This document shows positions 1 through 5,426 of a stretch of DNA of 5,426 nucleotides, piece after piece. The stretch comes from Chloroflexota bacterium. Its GTDB lineage: Bacteria > Chloroflexota > Anaerolineae > Ardenticatenales > Ardenticatenaceae. The stretch is taken from assembly GCA_003520455.1 (NCBI GenBank), contig DOUV01000914.1, positions 1 to 5,426 of the forward strand, in the 5' to 3' direction. Both the position numbers and the translations under genes were made by a program. The notes beneath the pieces are model-generated. The model worked only from the letters and a program-made list of their open reading frames with translations. It did no database searches and had not been told where the DNA came from. How positions within the stretch are numbered: position 1 is the stretch's first letter; each line of letters opens with the position of its first letter.

Positions 1-444
1 CTCGACTTCGTGCCGGCCGTGAACACCGGCTGTCGGCCCGCGCCGCAGTGGGCCGTCGCCGTCGCCGATGGAGTGATTGCTCGCAGTGAGAATGGCGAGG
101 TCGTGCTCGATCTGGACGGTGACGGTTTCATCGGGACCGGCTGGACGATCCTCTACATGCACATGGCCCGCAACGGGCGAGTCGCCGTCGGCAGTCGTGT
201 CCATGCTGGCGATCCCATCGGCCATCCGTCCTGCGAGGGTGGCTTCGCCGATGCGACCCATCTGCACCTGGCGCGACGCTACAACGGCCAGTGGCTGCAA
301 GCCGATGCGTTGCCGGCCTTCGTGCTGGCCGGCTGGCAGGCGGTCGCCTGGGAGCAATCCTACGATGGCGAACTGGTGCGTGGCGACCAGCGTCGCACGG
401 CCTGTGCCTGCCGGCGCGACGATCTGAACGGGATCAGCCGGTAG
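1..444 (+). CDS. M23/LytM-like zinc metallopeptidase, C-terminal part (5' end outside window)
   Basis: This is the C-terminal 147 residues of a peptidoglycan-hydrolase-type (M23, LytM/lysostaphin fold) protein. The frame is open through the left edge, so the GTG at position 10 is probably an internal Val codon and not the start. In fragment numbering, a beta-rich core runs from residue 16 to 100. It contains the LYMH segment (His54), the G-x-x-V-x-x-G-D-x-I-G-H stretch (64-75) and the THLHLARRYNG motif (86-96), whose His87 and His89 match the catalytic/zinc-ligand HxH of M23 enzymes. The LDF at the very left edge probably carries the zinc-ligand Asp, with its partner His just outside the window. 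M23 enzymes cut peptide cross-links in cell-wall peptidoglycan and are normally exported; the signal region is not visible here. The gene converges on the minus-strand operon, with 37 bp between the two stop codons. The family is fairly certain, but activity cannot be judged from the fragment. Confidence 0.83.
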   Translation, partial: LDFVPAVNTGCRPAPQWAVAVADGVIARSENGEVVLDLDGDGFIGTGWTILYMHMARNGRVAVGSRVHAGDPIGHPSCEGGFADATHLHLARRYNGQWLQADALPAFVLAGWQAVAWEQSYDGELVRGDQRRTACACRRDDLNGISR

Positions 445-481
445 ATCTATCGCCTGAGGGAACGTGAGCGTGTGAACCGCA

Positions 482-592
482 TCAAAACCATCCGAGGGCA
501 ACCAGGGTTGTCACCCCGACCGAGGTGAAGAATACCTGGGTGATCACCGCGAATAGGACCGCCAGGGCGATCGGCCCAATTCCTGTGAGCAC
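482..592 (-). CDS. Putative 36-aa charge-free membrane microprotein
   Basis: I do not recognise a family. A GTG start at 592-590 opens 36 codons ending in TGA at 484-482. It is preceded by GGAGGA four bases upstream, the best Shine-Dalgarno match in the window. The product contains no Lys, Arg, Asp, Glu or His. Nearly all of it is hydrophobic or small (for example IALAVLFAVITQVFF at residues 8-22, then VGVTTLVALGWF at 25-36), consistent with one transmembrane helix. It starts 22 nt after the hydrolase stop, so it is probably the last gene of the ileS operon. The frame stays open further upstream, inside the hydrolase gene, but that part is an Arg/Ser/Thr-rich shadow; the Shine-Dalgarno site and the change to a hydrophobic composition fix the start at 592. 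The function is unknown; small membrane proteins of this sort can be complex subunits or toxin-like peptides, but nothing here chooses between these. It could also be fortuitous. Confidence 0.5.
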   Translation of the reverse strand: MLTGIGPIALAVLFAVITQVFFTSVGVTTLVALGWF

Positions 593-596
593 TGTG

Positions 597-602
597 TCCT
601 CC
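597..602 (-). promoter_or_regulatory. Shine-Dalgarno site of the 36-aa microprotein
   Basis: The minus strand reads GGAGGA followed by CACA and then GTG. This is a near-perfect anti-16S match at close to ideal spacing, and it decides the start of the small ORF. It lies in the short gap after the hydrolase stop codon, so it is not constrained by hydrolase coding sequence. Confidence 0.6.
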
Positions 603-614
603 GAATCCCTTCCC

Positions 615-1511
615 TCACGCCGTGATGAGGTCGAGAAGAACAGGGTAGACGAGGTCTGTCCGCTGGCCGACCTGGTCCGGGTCGATGATATCGTGGACAA
701 GGCCCAGATCGGCACTGAACTCGTAGGTGCGGATCTGCTCCGCGCCACGCCGGCGCCACTGATCGACGAGCCGGTTCGTGCTTGCGTTGTTGAGCACCGG
801 GTCGTTGGCATTGGTCACGACGATGATTGATCGGGCCGCCGGCCGGGCTCGCCGGGCCTGGGCTTGTATGGTCGCTGCGAGGCGCAGGACCTCGGCTACG
901 GGGCGCGTTGCGAAGCGCGGGTAGTTGTGGAGCGGGGGAACGGGCTCAGCCTTGCGGACGGGGTCCCACCAGACGAAGCGATTCGGTAGCCAGCGGGCCA
1001 GACGCCACGCGAGTGGCGTCGCCGCAAGGGGTACGGCTTTGAGCGCGAAACCCGGCGAGACGATTACGACCCGATCCACATCTTCGCGGTGCTGAGCCAC
1101 CCAGGATGCCAGGACACCGCCCATCGAAAGGCCAACGACGGTCACGCGATCGGCCAATCCGCGCGCGATATCCACGGCCTCAGCCACACAGGCAAGTAGC
1201 TCCTCGGCGGTCAGGGTGGCCAGATCTTCCGTCAAGCGATCGGCGAGGCCGTGGCGCGGCAGCCGCGGCACGAGCACGTTGTACCCCAGATCGTAGCAGC
1301 TCGGGGCGAGTGCCTGATATTGCCGGGGACAACTGGTCAGCCCATGCAGCAGCACAGCCGCCCGCTCGACGGTGCGGCCATGGGTGAGGAACTGCGTGCG
1401 GCAGAGGGGATTGACGCTGGCGCCATCTGCGGCGCCCAGCGCCTCGACCCGGGCAGCCGCCTCCGCATAGCTTGTGGCCGGGCGGGGGGATGAGGCCAAT
1501 TTAGATCTCAT
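615..1511 (-). CDS. Alpha/beta-fold hydrolase (serine esterase/lipase-like), 298 aa
   Basis: This is a cytoplasmic alpha/beta hydrolase with all catalytic elements in order. The oxyanion-hole strand is AAVLLHGLTSCP (residues 51-62, HG at 56-57). The nucleophile elbow is GLSMGG (127-132, Ser129). The acid is in NANDPVLNN (Asp237) and the base in LVHDIIDP (His273). A cap segment rich in Trp and Pro lies at about 160-205. No signal peptide is seen. The length of 298 aa is typical of the superfamily. I chose the ATG at 1511 because GAAGGG sits six bases upstream; a GTG at 1553 would add 14 unremarkable residues and overlap ileS. The gene begins 10 nt after the ileS stop and its Shine-Dalgarno site overlaps that stop, so translation is probably coupled to ileS. 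Substrate is not predictable: a carboxylesterase or monoacylglycerol-lipase-like role is possible, and a link to tRNA charging is not evident. Confidence 0.9.
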   Translation of the reverse strand: MRSKLASSPRPATSYAEAAARVEALGAADGASVNPLCRTQFLTHGRTVERAAVLLHGLTSCPRQYQALAPSCYDLGYNVLVPRLPRHGLADRLTEDLATLTAEELLACVAEAVDIARGLADRVTVVGLSMGGVLASWVAQHREDVDRVVIVSPGFALKAVPLAATPLAWRLARWLPNRFVWWDPVRKAEPVPPLHNYPRFATRPVAEVLRLAATIQAQARRARPAARSIIVVTNANDPVLNNASTNRLVDQWRRRGAEQIRTYEFSADLGLVHDIIDPDQVGQRTDLVYPVLLDLITA

Positions 1512-1517
1512 CGTCAG

Positions 1518-1523
1518 CCCTTC
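1518..1523 (-). promoter_or_regulatory. Shine-Dalgarno site of the hydrolase, overlapping the ileS stop
   Basis: The minus strand reads TGAAGGG, a six-base spacer, then ATG. The GA of the ileS TGA stop is part of the GAAGGG ribosome-binding sequence. This supports the 1511 start over the upstream GTG and suggests that ribosomes finishing ileS re-initiate on the hydrolase. Confidence 0.7.
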
Positions 1524-4500
1524 AACCGCCCGGCTGCTCGACGCGGCGGACACCCAGCGTCACCTGGGTGCCATCGAGGAAGACGCTGGTCTGCGCGGTG
1601 TTGGCAGGCGGTGGCGCATGGTGGAGTTCGATCGCCAGGATATCCCGCTTGAGGACGTCGCTCCACTCGGCGAGGACGTCACCGACAGGCCCGGCGATCC
1701 ACGCCGTAATCCGGTCGGTCAATTCGAGGCCCGCCTGCTTGCGGAGCTGGTTGAACTGACGTGCCAGCTCCCGGGCCTGGCCCTCCCGCCGCAGGGCCGA
1801 TGTCACCGCGGTCGTGACGGCAACGGTGTACGGGCCCTCGCTTACGACAGCATAGCCGGGCCGGTCCTCGGGCTCGATTGCAATCTCGTCAGGGTAGAGC
1901 GTGACACGCTCGGCGTCCACCGGCACCTCGACGCTCTCTCCTTGCAGCAGCGCGCGGGCCAGAGGCGTGTTGTCGACTTCTTTGAGGGCTGCTCGCAGCC
2001 GCGGGAAGGTCTTACCCAGGCGCGGGCCGAGCCTGGCCGGATTGGGATTGATGCGGTAGCTGGCCAGCTCCTCGCCCGAGACCAACTGCAACTCCTTGAC
2101 GTTGAGTTCGTCGAGGAGTTCGTTTTTCAGCCTTTCGAGCGCGGCCCGCTCCTCCGGTTGCGGCACGCTGACAGCGACTGCCTGCAGCGGCTGGCGCACC
2201 TTGATGCCGGCCTTGTTGCGGGCGGCGTGCCCCAGGCTGGTTACCTGCTGCACCAGCGCCATCGCGCGGCTGAGCGCTTCGTCAATCAGGGCTGGATTAG
2301 CGACCGGAAAGTCGGTCAGGTGGACGCTCTCCGGCGCGCTGGCGTCCAACCGCCGGACCAGGTTCTGGTAGAGCGTCTCGGCCAGGAAAGGCGTGAAGGG
2401 GGCCAGGAGCTGGCTGAGCGTCACCAGGGCCTTGTGGAGCGTGGCGAAGGCGGTCGGATCGTCCTCCCAGAAGCGCCGGCGGTTGCGGCGGACGTACCAA
2501 TTCGAAAGCTCGTCCACAAAAGCGGCGATGGCGCGTCCGGCCGTGGTCGCGTCGTAGTGCTCCAGGCGCTCATCCACCAGGCGGATGAGGCGGTGCAACT
2601 CGGAGAGCAGCCAGCGGTCGAGCAGGTTGGAAGGTTGGGACTGACCGAAGTGCCCACTCTCAACCTTCGCCCCGACGCGGGATCCCCTCACAAGGCGATC
2701 CAGGAATGGCGTCCCCAGTAGGGGAGAACCCTCCAATTTTTCCGCGGCGATGTTGGCATACGTCACGAAAAAGCTGTAGGTATTCCACAACGTGAGCATG
2801 AACTTGCGGACCACCTCGCTGACCAGGTTGACACCGAAGCGGCTGGAGGTCCACGGTGGGCTGGCCGTCACGAAGTACCAGCGCATCGCGTCGGCGCCGG
2901 TGACGTTGATCACGTCCCAGGGGTCCACCCGGTTGCCCAGGCTCTTGGACATCTTGCGGCCCTGTTCGTCGAGCACGTGGCCGAGGACGATCACGTTCGT
3001 GAAGGCCGGCTGATTGAAGAGCAGGGTCGAGATGGCGTGAAGCGAGTAGAACCAGCCGCGGGTCTGATCGACCGCCTCGCAGATGAAGTCGGCCGGGTAC
3101 TGCTGCTCGAACAATTCTTGGTTCTCGAAGGGATAGTGCCATTGGGCGTAGGGCATCGAGCCGGAGTCGAACCAGACGTCGATCACCTCGGGCACGCGCC
3201 GCATCGTGTCCCCGCAACCCTCTGTGGGACAGGGGAAGGTAACCTCGTCCACCCACGGCCGGTGCAGGTCGAGGCCCGGGTAGGAGTGACCGGCCCGCTC
3301 CTCCAGTTCGGCCCTCGAGCCGATAGCCTCCGGGTGATTGCAGCGCTCGCAGACCCAGACGGGCAGTGGTGTGGCCCAGTAGCGCTCGCGGCCGAGTGCC
3401 CAGTCGACGTTATTCTCCAACCAGTTGCCGAAGCGGCCGGTTCGGATGGAGTCGGGCACCCAGTTGATCCGGTTGTTGTTGTCGAGCAGTGCCTGTTTGT
3501 AGCGGGTGGTCTCGATGTACCAGGTGGTCCGCGCGTAGTAGAGCAGCGGGGTCCCACAGCGCCAGCAAAAGGGGTAGGTGTGCTCGTAGACGCCGGCCTC
3601 GTAGAGTAACCCGCGCTGGCGCAGGTCCTCGATGATCTGTGGATCGGCTTCTTTGACGAACTGACCGGCGTAGGGCGTGACCTCGCCAGTAAATTCGCCG
3701 GCGGGGTTGACCGTCATGAGCACTGGGAGGTCGTATTGGCGGGCGACATCCATGTCCTCGGCGCCGAAGGCGGGGGCGATGTGGACGATGCCTGTGCCAT
3801 CCTCGGTGCTCACAAAGTCGCCCTCCACGACGTAGGCGTTGTCCTGCTCCATCGGAAGGAAGCGGAAGAGTGGCTGGTAACGCTTGCCGACAAGCTCCTT
3901 GCCCTTCATCGTTTCCAGCACCTGGTAGGCGCCCTCCAGCCCCAGCACGGCCTCAGCCCGGGCCTGCGCCAGGATCAGCACAGCGTCTCCCTGGCGGACC
4001 TTGACATAGTCGATGTCGCGGCCAACGGCGAGCGCGACGTTGCCTGGCAGCGTCCAGGGGGTGGTGGTCCAGACCAGGAAGTAGGTCCCAGACTCGTCGC
4101 GCAGGGGGAACTTGACGTAAACGCTGGGGTCGATGGTTGTCGCGTAGCCCAGGCTGACCTCATGATCGGAGAGCGGGGTGCCGCAGCGCGGGCAGTAGGG
4201 CACGACTTTGTAGCCCTGGTAGAGCAAGTCGCGCTCCCAGTAATTTTTCAGGATCGACCAGACCGATTCAATATAGTCGGTGGTCATCGTGATGTAAGGA
4301 TCGTCCAGATCGATCCAGAAGCCGATTCGGTCGGTGAGCTTGCGCCACTCCTCGACGTAGCGAAAGACCGAAGCGCGGCAGCGCTCGTTGAACTCGGCCA
4401 CGCCGTAGGCTTCGATCTCCTGTTTGCCGCTCAGCCCCAGTTCCTTCTCGACCTCGATCTCGACCGGCAGCCCGTGGGTGTCCCAACCGGCCTTGCGCAG

Positions 4501-4749
4501 CACATAGTAGCCCTTCATCGTCCGGTAGCGCGGAAAAAGGTCTTTGTAGACCCGCGTGAAGACATGGCCGACGTGCGGCAGACCGTTCGCCGTCGGCGGG
4601 CCCTCGTAGAAGACCCAGGGCTCAGCACCCTCGGCCCGGCGCCACTCCATCGAGCGCTTGAAGATATCGTGCCCTTGCCAGAAGGTGAGGACTGCTTCTT
4701 CGGTCTCGCGAAAGTCTACGTTCGGCGAGACAGGGTCAAAAACGGCCAT
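1522..4749 (-). CDS. ileS: Isoleucyl-tRNA synthetase, 1075 aa (Thermus/eukaryote-like clade)
   Basis: This class I synthetase activates Ile with ATP and charges tRNA-Ile in the cytoplasm. The HIGH-type motif is HVGH (residues 59-62) within PPTANGLPHVGH, followed by GWDTHGLP (88-95). A Cys pair CPRC is at 186-189. The CP1 editing domain shows WTTTPWTLPGN (227-237) and the GTGIVHIAPAFGAED segment, with His323 and Asp332 at the places of the editing His and Asp, so Val proofreading should be intact. Further Cys pairs CWRC (395-398) and CERC (467-470), with Cys507/Cys512, probably bind zinc. DVWFDSGSMPYAQW (524-537) and KMSKS (599-603) complete the active site. The anticodon-binding helical domain follows from about 710, then a C-terminal domain lacking the terminal Cys zinc finger of the Escherichia coli type. 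The start is firm: an in-frame TGA lies 18 nt upstream. The ribosome-binding site is weak. An apparent 20-30 residue insertion lies near 672-709. The first and third motif residues are canonical (HVGH), unlike the GxHH variant linked to strong mupirocin resistance. Confidence 0.97.
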   Translation of the reverse strand: MAVFDPVSPNVDFRETEEAVLTFWQGHDIFKRSMEWRRAEGAEPWVFYEGPPTANGLPHVGHVFTRVYKDLFPRYRTMKGYYVLRKAGWDTHGLPVEIEVEKELGLSGKQEIEAYGVAEFNERCRASVFRYVEEWRKLTDRIGFWIDLDDPYITMTTDYIESVWSILKNYWERDLLYQGYKVVPYCPRCGTPLSDHEVSLGYATTIDPSVYVKFPLRDESGTYFLVWTTTPWTLPGNVALAVGRDIDYVKVRQGDAVLILAQARAEAVLGLEGAYQVLETMKGKELVGKRYQPLFRFLPMEQDNAYVVEGDFVSTEDGTGIVHIAPAFGAEDMDVARQYDLPVLMTVNPAGEFTGEVTPYAGQFVKEADPQIIEDLRQRGLLYEAGVYEHTYPFCWRCGTPLLYYARTTWYIETTRYKQALLDNNNRINWVPDSIRTGRFGNWLENNVDWALGRERYWATPLPVWVCERCNHPEAIGSRAELEERAGHSYPGLDLHRPWVDEVTFPCPTEGCGDTMRRVPEVIDVWFDSGSMPYAQWHYPFENQELFEQQYPADFICEAVDQTRGWFYSLHAISTLLFNQPAFTNVIVLGHVLDEQGRKMSKSLGNRVDPWDVINVTGADAMRWYFVTASPPWTSSRFGVNLVSEVVRKFMLTLWNTYSFFVTYANIAAEKLEGSPLLGTPFLDRLVRGSRVGAKVESGHFGQSQPSNLLDRWLLSELHRLIRLVDERLEHYDATTAGRAIAAFVDELSNWYVRRNRRRFWEDDPTAFATLHKALVTLSQLLAPFTPFLAETLYQNLVRRLDASAPESVHLTDFPVANPALIDEALSRAMALVQQVTSLGHAARNKAGIKVRQPLQAVAVSVPQPEERAALERLKNELLDELNVKELQLVSGEELASYRINPNPARLGPRLGKTFPRLRAALKEVDNTPLARALLQGESVEVPVDAERVTLYPDEIAIEPEDRPGYAVVSEGPYTVAVTTAVTSALRREGQARELARQFNQLRKQAGLELTDRITAWIAGPVGDVLAEWSDVLKRDILAIELHHAPPPANTAQTSVFLDGTQVTLGVRRVEQPGG
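2623..2736 (-). repeat. In-frame repeat-like insertion within ileS, with two inverted repeats
   Basis: This segment encodes residues 672-709 between the conserved TYANI and LDRWLLSEL segments, where I recall the Thermus enzyme having a much shorter linker. It holds an imperfect inverted repeat. AAGGTTGGGACT (2631-2642) faces ACTCTCAACCTT (2656-2667) across a 13-nt loop: ten Watson-Crick pairs, one G-U and one mismatch. A second hairpin is TCCCC-AGTA-GGGGA (2712-2725). The AACCTTCCAACCT wording on the minus strand resembles short interspersed repeats that I associate with Chloroflexota genomes. No target duplication was identified. Calling it a repeat is an inference from one copy; it could be an ordinary lineage-specific linker. 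Confidence 0.4.
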
Positions 4750-4910
4750 ACCTGGGTTCTCTTTTCACGAAAGATGACTTCCTCTTCACATGCGTGCCGC
4801 CGGGCCTCCACAAAATCGCGAGCTACCAGCAGGTGGATTCTCCGTCAGACCGCGGCTCCGTGGCGCACTACGAGCAGGCGCCCAATCGAACATCGTCGAG
4901 TCACTCACGG
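4750..4910 (-). promoter_or_regulatory. Long ileS 5' leader, possible regulatory RNA (unproven)
   Basis: If transcription starts about seven bases after the extended -10, the leader is about 160 nt. It shows several possible helices: GCCC/GGGC around an interior GAG-UGA-CUC hairpin at its 5' end, with an AUU triplet just before GGGC; then GGCGC/GCGCC; then CCAC/GUGG around a CUGGUAGCUCGCGA stretch (4816-4829). That stretch is similar to, but does not match, the conserved T-box sequence UGGNACCGCG. ACCUG in the leader can pair with CAGGU just before the start codon. No standard T-box or other riboswitch consensus is met, so the call is only that the leader is long and structured. Confidence 0.3.
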
Positions 4911-4916
4911 GGCTTA

Positions 4917-4925
4917 AGTATAGCA
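4917..4925 (-). promoter_or_regulatory. Extended -10 promoter for ileS operon
   Basis: The minus strand reads TGC followed by TATACT, an extended -10 element with five of six bases matching TATAAT. No good -35 box exists at 16-18 bp; that position falls in the T-tract and stem of the preceding terminator. The start would be near 4910. It lies just downstream of the terminator of the upstream synthetase gene, as expected for a separate transcription unit. Confidence 0.55.
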
Positions 4926-4934
4926 TAGGCAGCC

Positions 4935-4971
4935 AGAAAACACAGTGGCCCGGAGGCTCGCCCGGGCCACT
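4935..4971 (-). terminator. Intrinsic terminator after the upstream IleRS-like gene
   Basis: On the minus strand AGTGGCCCGG pairs perfectly with CCGGGCCACT across an 8-nt loop (10-bp stem, 4944-4971), followed after GTG by TTTT (4940-4937). It starts 35 bp past the stop codon at 5007 and would end transcription of the upstream gene. On the plus strand no T-run follows, so it is directional. Confidence 0.8.
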
Positions 4972-5006
4972 CTTCAGCGTCCAGTTGCGATTCTGTTGCG
5001 TTGCGT

Positions 5007-5426
5007 TTACCCCGCTCTGCGGATCGCGACCTGTACTTGCTCGCCCCCCAGCTTGAGTGTCTGCTGGGCCTGGGCGCCGTCAGGGGCGCCGGGCGTGAGG
5101 CTGAGGGCCAGGGTCTCCCGTTGGATATAATCGGCGAAAGCATTCACGGCTGCGCCGGTCTCCCCATCGGCCTGGTAGGTCACGTGGATACGATCATCGA
5201 GCGCCAGGCCGGCATCCTTGCGCAGGGTATTGATGGTGCGCACGAGGTCACGGGCGTAGCCCTCCTGGATCAGCTCGGGCGTCAGCTCGGTGTCCACGGC
5301 GACCGTCACGCCCTTCTCGCTGGTCACCGCCAGCCCGCCGCGCGACTCGGTCTGCACCAGCACATCCTCGCCCGACAACGTCACCATCTCGCTGTCGACA
5401 GTCACGGTCAGCTCGCCGCCGGCCGT
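5007..5426 (-). CDS. Second isoleucyl-tRNA synthetase-like gene, C-terminal 139 residues (5' end outside window)
   Basis: The frame is open to the right edge, so only the C-terminal domain is seen; the GTG at 5405 and later ATGs are internal codons. The segment from MVTLSGEDV to LDDRI aligns without gaps to residues 948-1014 of the neighbouring complete ileS product, with about half of 67 positions identical by eye. Shared landmarks include VTL, a TVAV strand, EG-x-AR-x-L-x-R and LRK-x-AGL-x-L-x-DRI, typical of the C-terminal domain (DUF5915-like) of the IleRS clade lacking a terminal zinc finger; no Cys is present here either. The catalytic core cannot be seen, so whether the gene is a full active enzyme is unknown. 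It ends in TAA and is followed by its own terminator, which separates it from ileS. A related class I synthetase is the only alternative I consider, and it fits less well. Confidence 0.85.
   Translation of the reverse strand, partial: TAGGELTVTVDSEMVTLSGEDVLVQTESRGGLAVTSEKGVTVAVDTELTPELIQEGYARDLVRTINTLRKDAGLALDDRIHVTYQADGETGAAVNAFADYIQRETLALSLTPGAPDGAQAQQTLKLGGEQVQVAIRRAG

Noticed and set aside
10..444. Treating the GTG at position 10 as the start of a complete 144-aa protein
   Set aside because: The frame is open to the window edge, and the conserved M23 core needs residues further upstream, including a zinc-ligand His.
445..481. Gap between the two convergent transcription units, examined for a terminator
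   Set aside because: There is no GC-rich hairpin with a T-run on either strand; only a short AGATCT palindrome is present.
593..811. Upstream extension of the microprotein frame into the hydrolase gene
   Set aside because: This part is a Ser/Thr/Arg-rich shadow of the hydrolase. Only the hydrophobic 3' section after the GGAGGA site looks coding.
1474..2721. 415-codon open frame on the plus strand, antisense to ileS
   Set aside because: It is a shadow frame of a GC-rich gene: the product is Arg/Gly/Gln-rich with no recognisable domain, and the opposite strand encodes a clear synthetase.
4736..4768. Ten-codon GTG ORF overlapping the ileS start, a possible leader peptide
   Set aside because: It has no Ile codons, as an ileS attenuator would require, and only a distant GAGGA upstream; probably chance.
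4786..4809. GGAGG followed by ATG-TGA in the ileS leader, a possible minimal start-stop regulatory ORF
   Set aside because: The spacing of 13 nt is too long for efficient initiation and there is no coding content.
4840..4856. CGGAGCCGCG in the ileS leader as a T-box core
   Set aside because: The U of UGGN is replaced and no flanking antiterminator helices can be drawn around it.
3736..4917. 393-codon open frame on the plus strand, antisense to the ileS N-terminus and leader
   Set aside because: It mirrors ileS codons across the HVGH and editing regions; no ribosome-binding site or family likeness was seen.

Overview
This window comes from a GC-rich bacterium, and I infer a member of the Chloroflexota. 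Two things support that: the style of the M23-type metallopeptidase tail at the left edge, and the clade of the isoleucyl-tRNA synthetase (IleRS), which resembles the Thermus/eukaryote-like form and has no C-terminal zinc finger. The phylum is an inference from remembered family patterns, not a proven assignment.

Layout. Positions 1-444 (+) hold the C-terminal part of an M23/LytM-like metallopeptidase that begins outside the window. Everything else lies on the minus strand and converges on it. Read in the direction of transcription from the right edge, the order is: (1) the last 140 codons of a gene whose product matches the C-terminal domain of an IleRS (5426-5007); (2) an intergenic stretch of about 257 bp with a strong intrinsic terminator, directly followed by an extended -10 promoter and a leader of about 160 nt; (3) a complete 1075-residue IleRS gene, ileS (4749-1522); (4) an alpha/beta hydrolase (1511-615), starting 10 nt after the ileS stop, with its Shine-Dalgarno sequence overlapping that stop; (5) a probable 36-residue, charge-free membrane microprotein (592-482) with an excellent Shine-Dalgarno sequence, 22 nt after the hydrolase stop.

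How the parts fit. ileS, the hydrolase and the microprotein look like one operon driven by the promoter near 4920. The IleRS charges tRNA-Ile in the cytoplasm; the hydrolase substrate is not evident. The most notable points are the tandem arrangement of two diverged IleRS genes, an in-frame repeat-like insertion inside ileS, the unannotated microprotein at the operon end, and a long structured ileS leader that could be regulatory. No tRNA, rRNA, CRISPR array, transposase or complete mobile element was seen.
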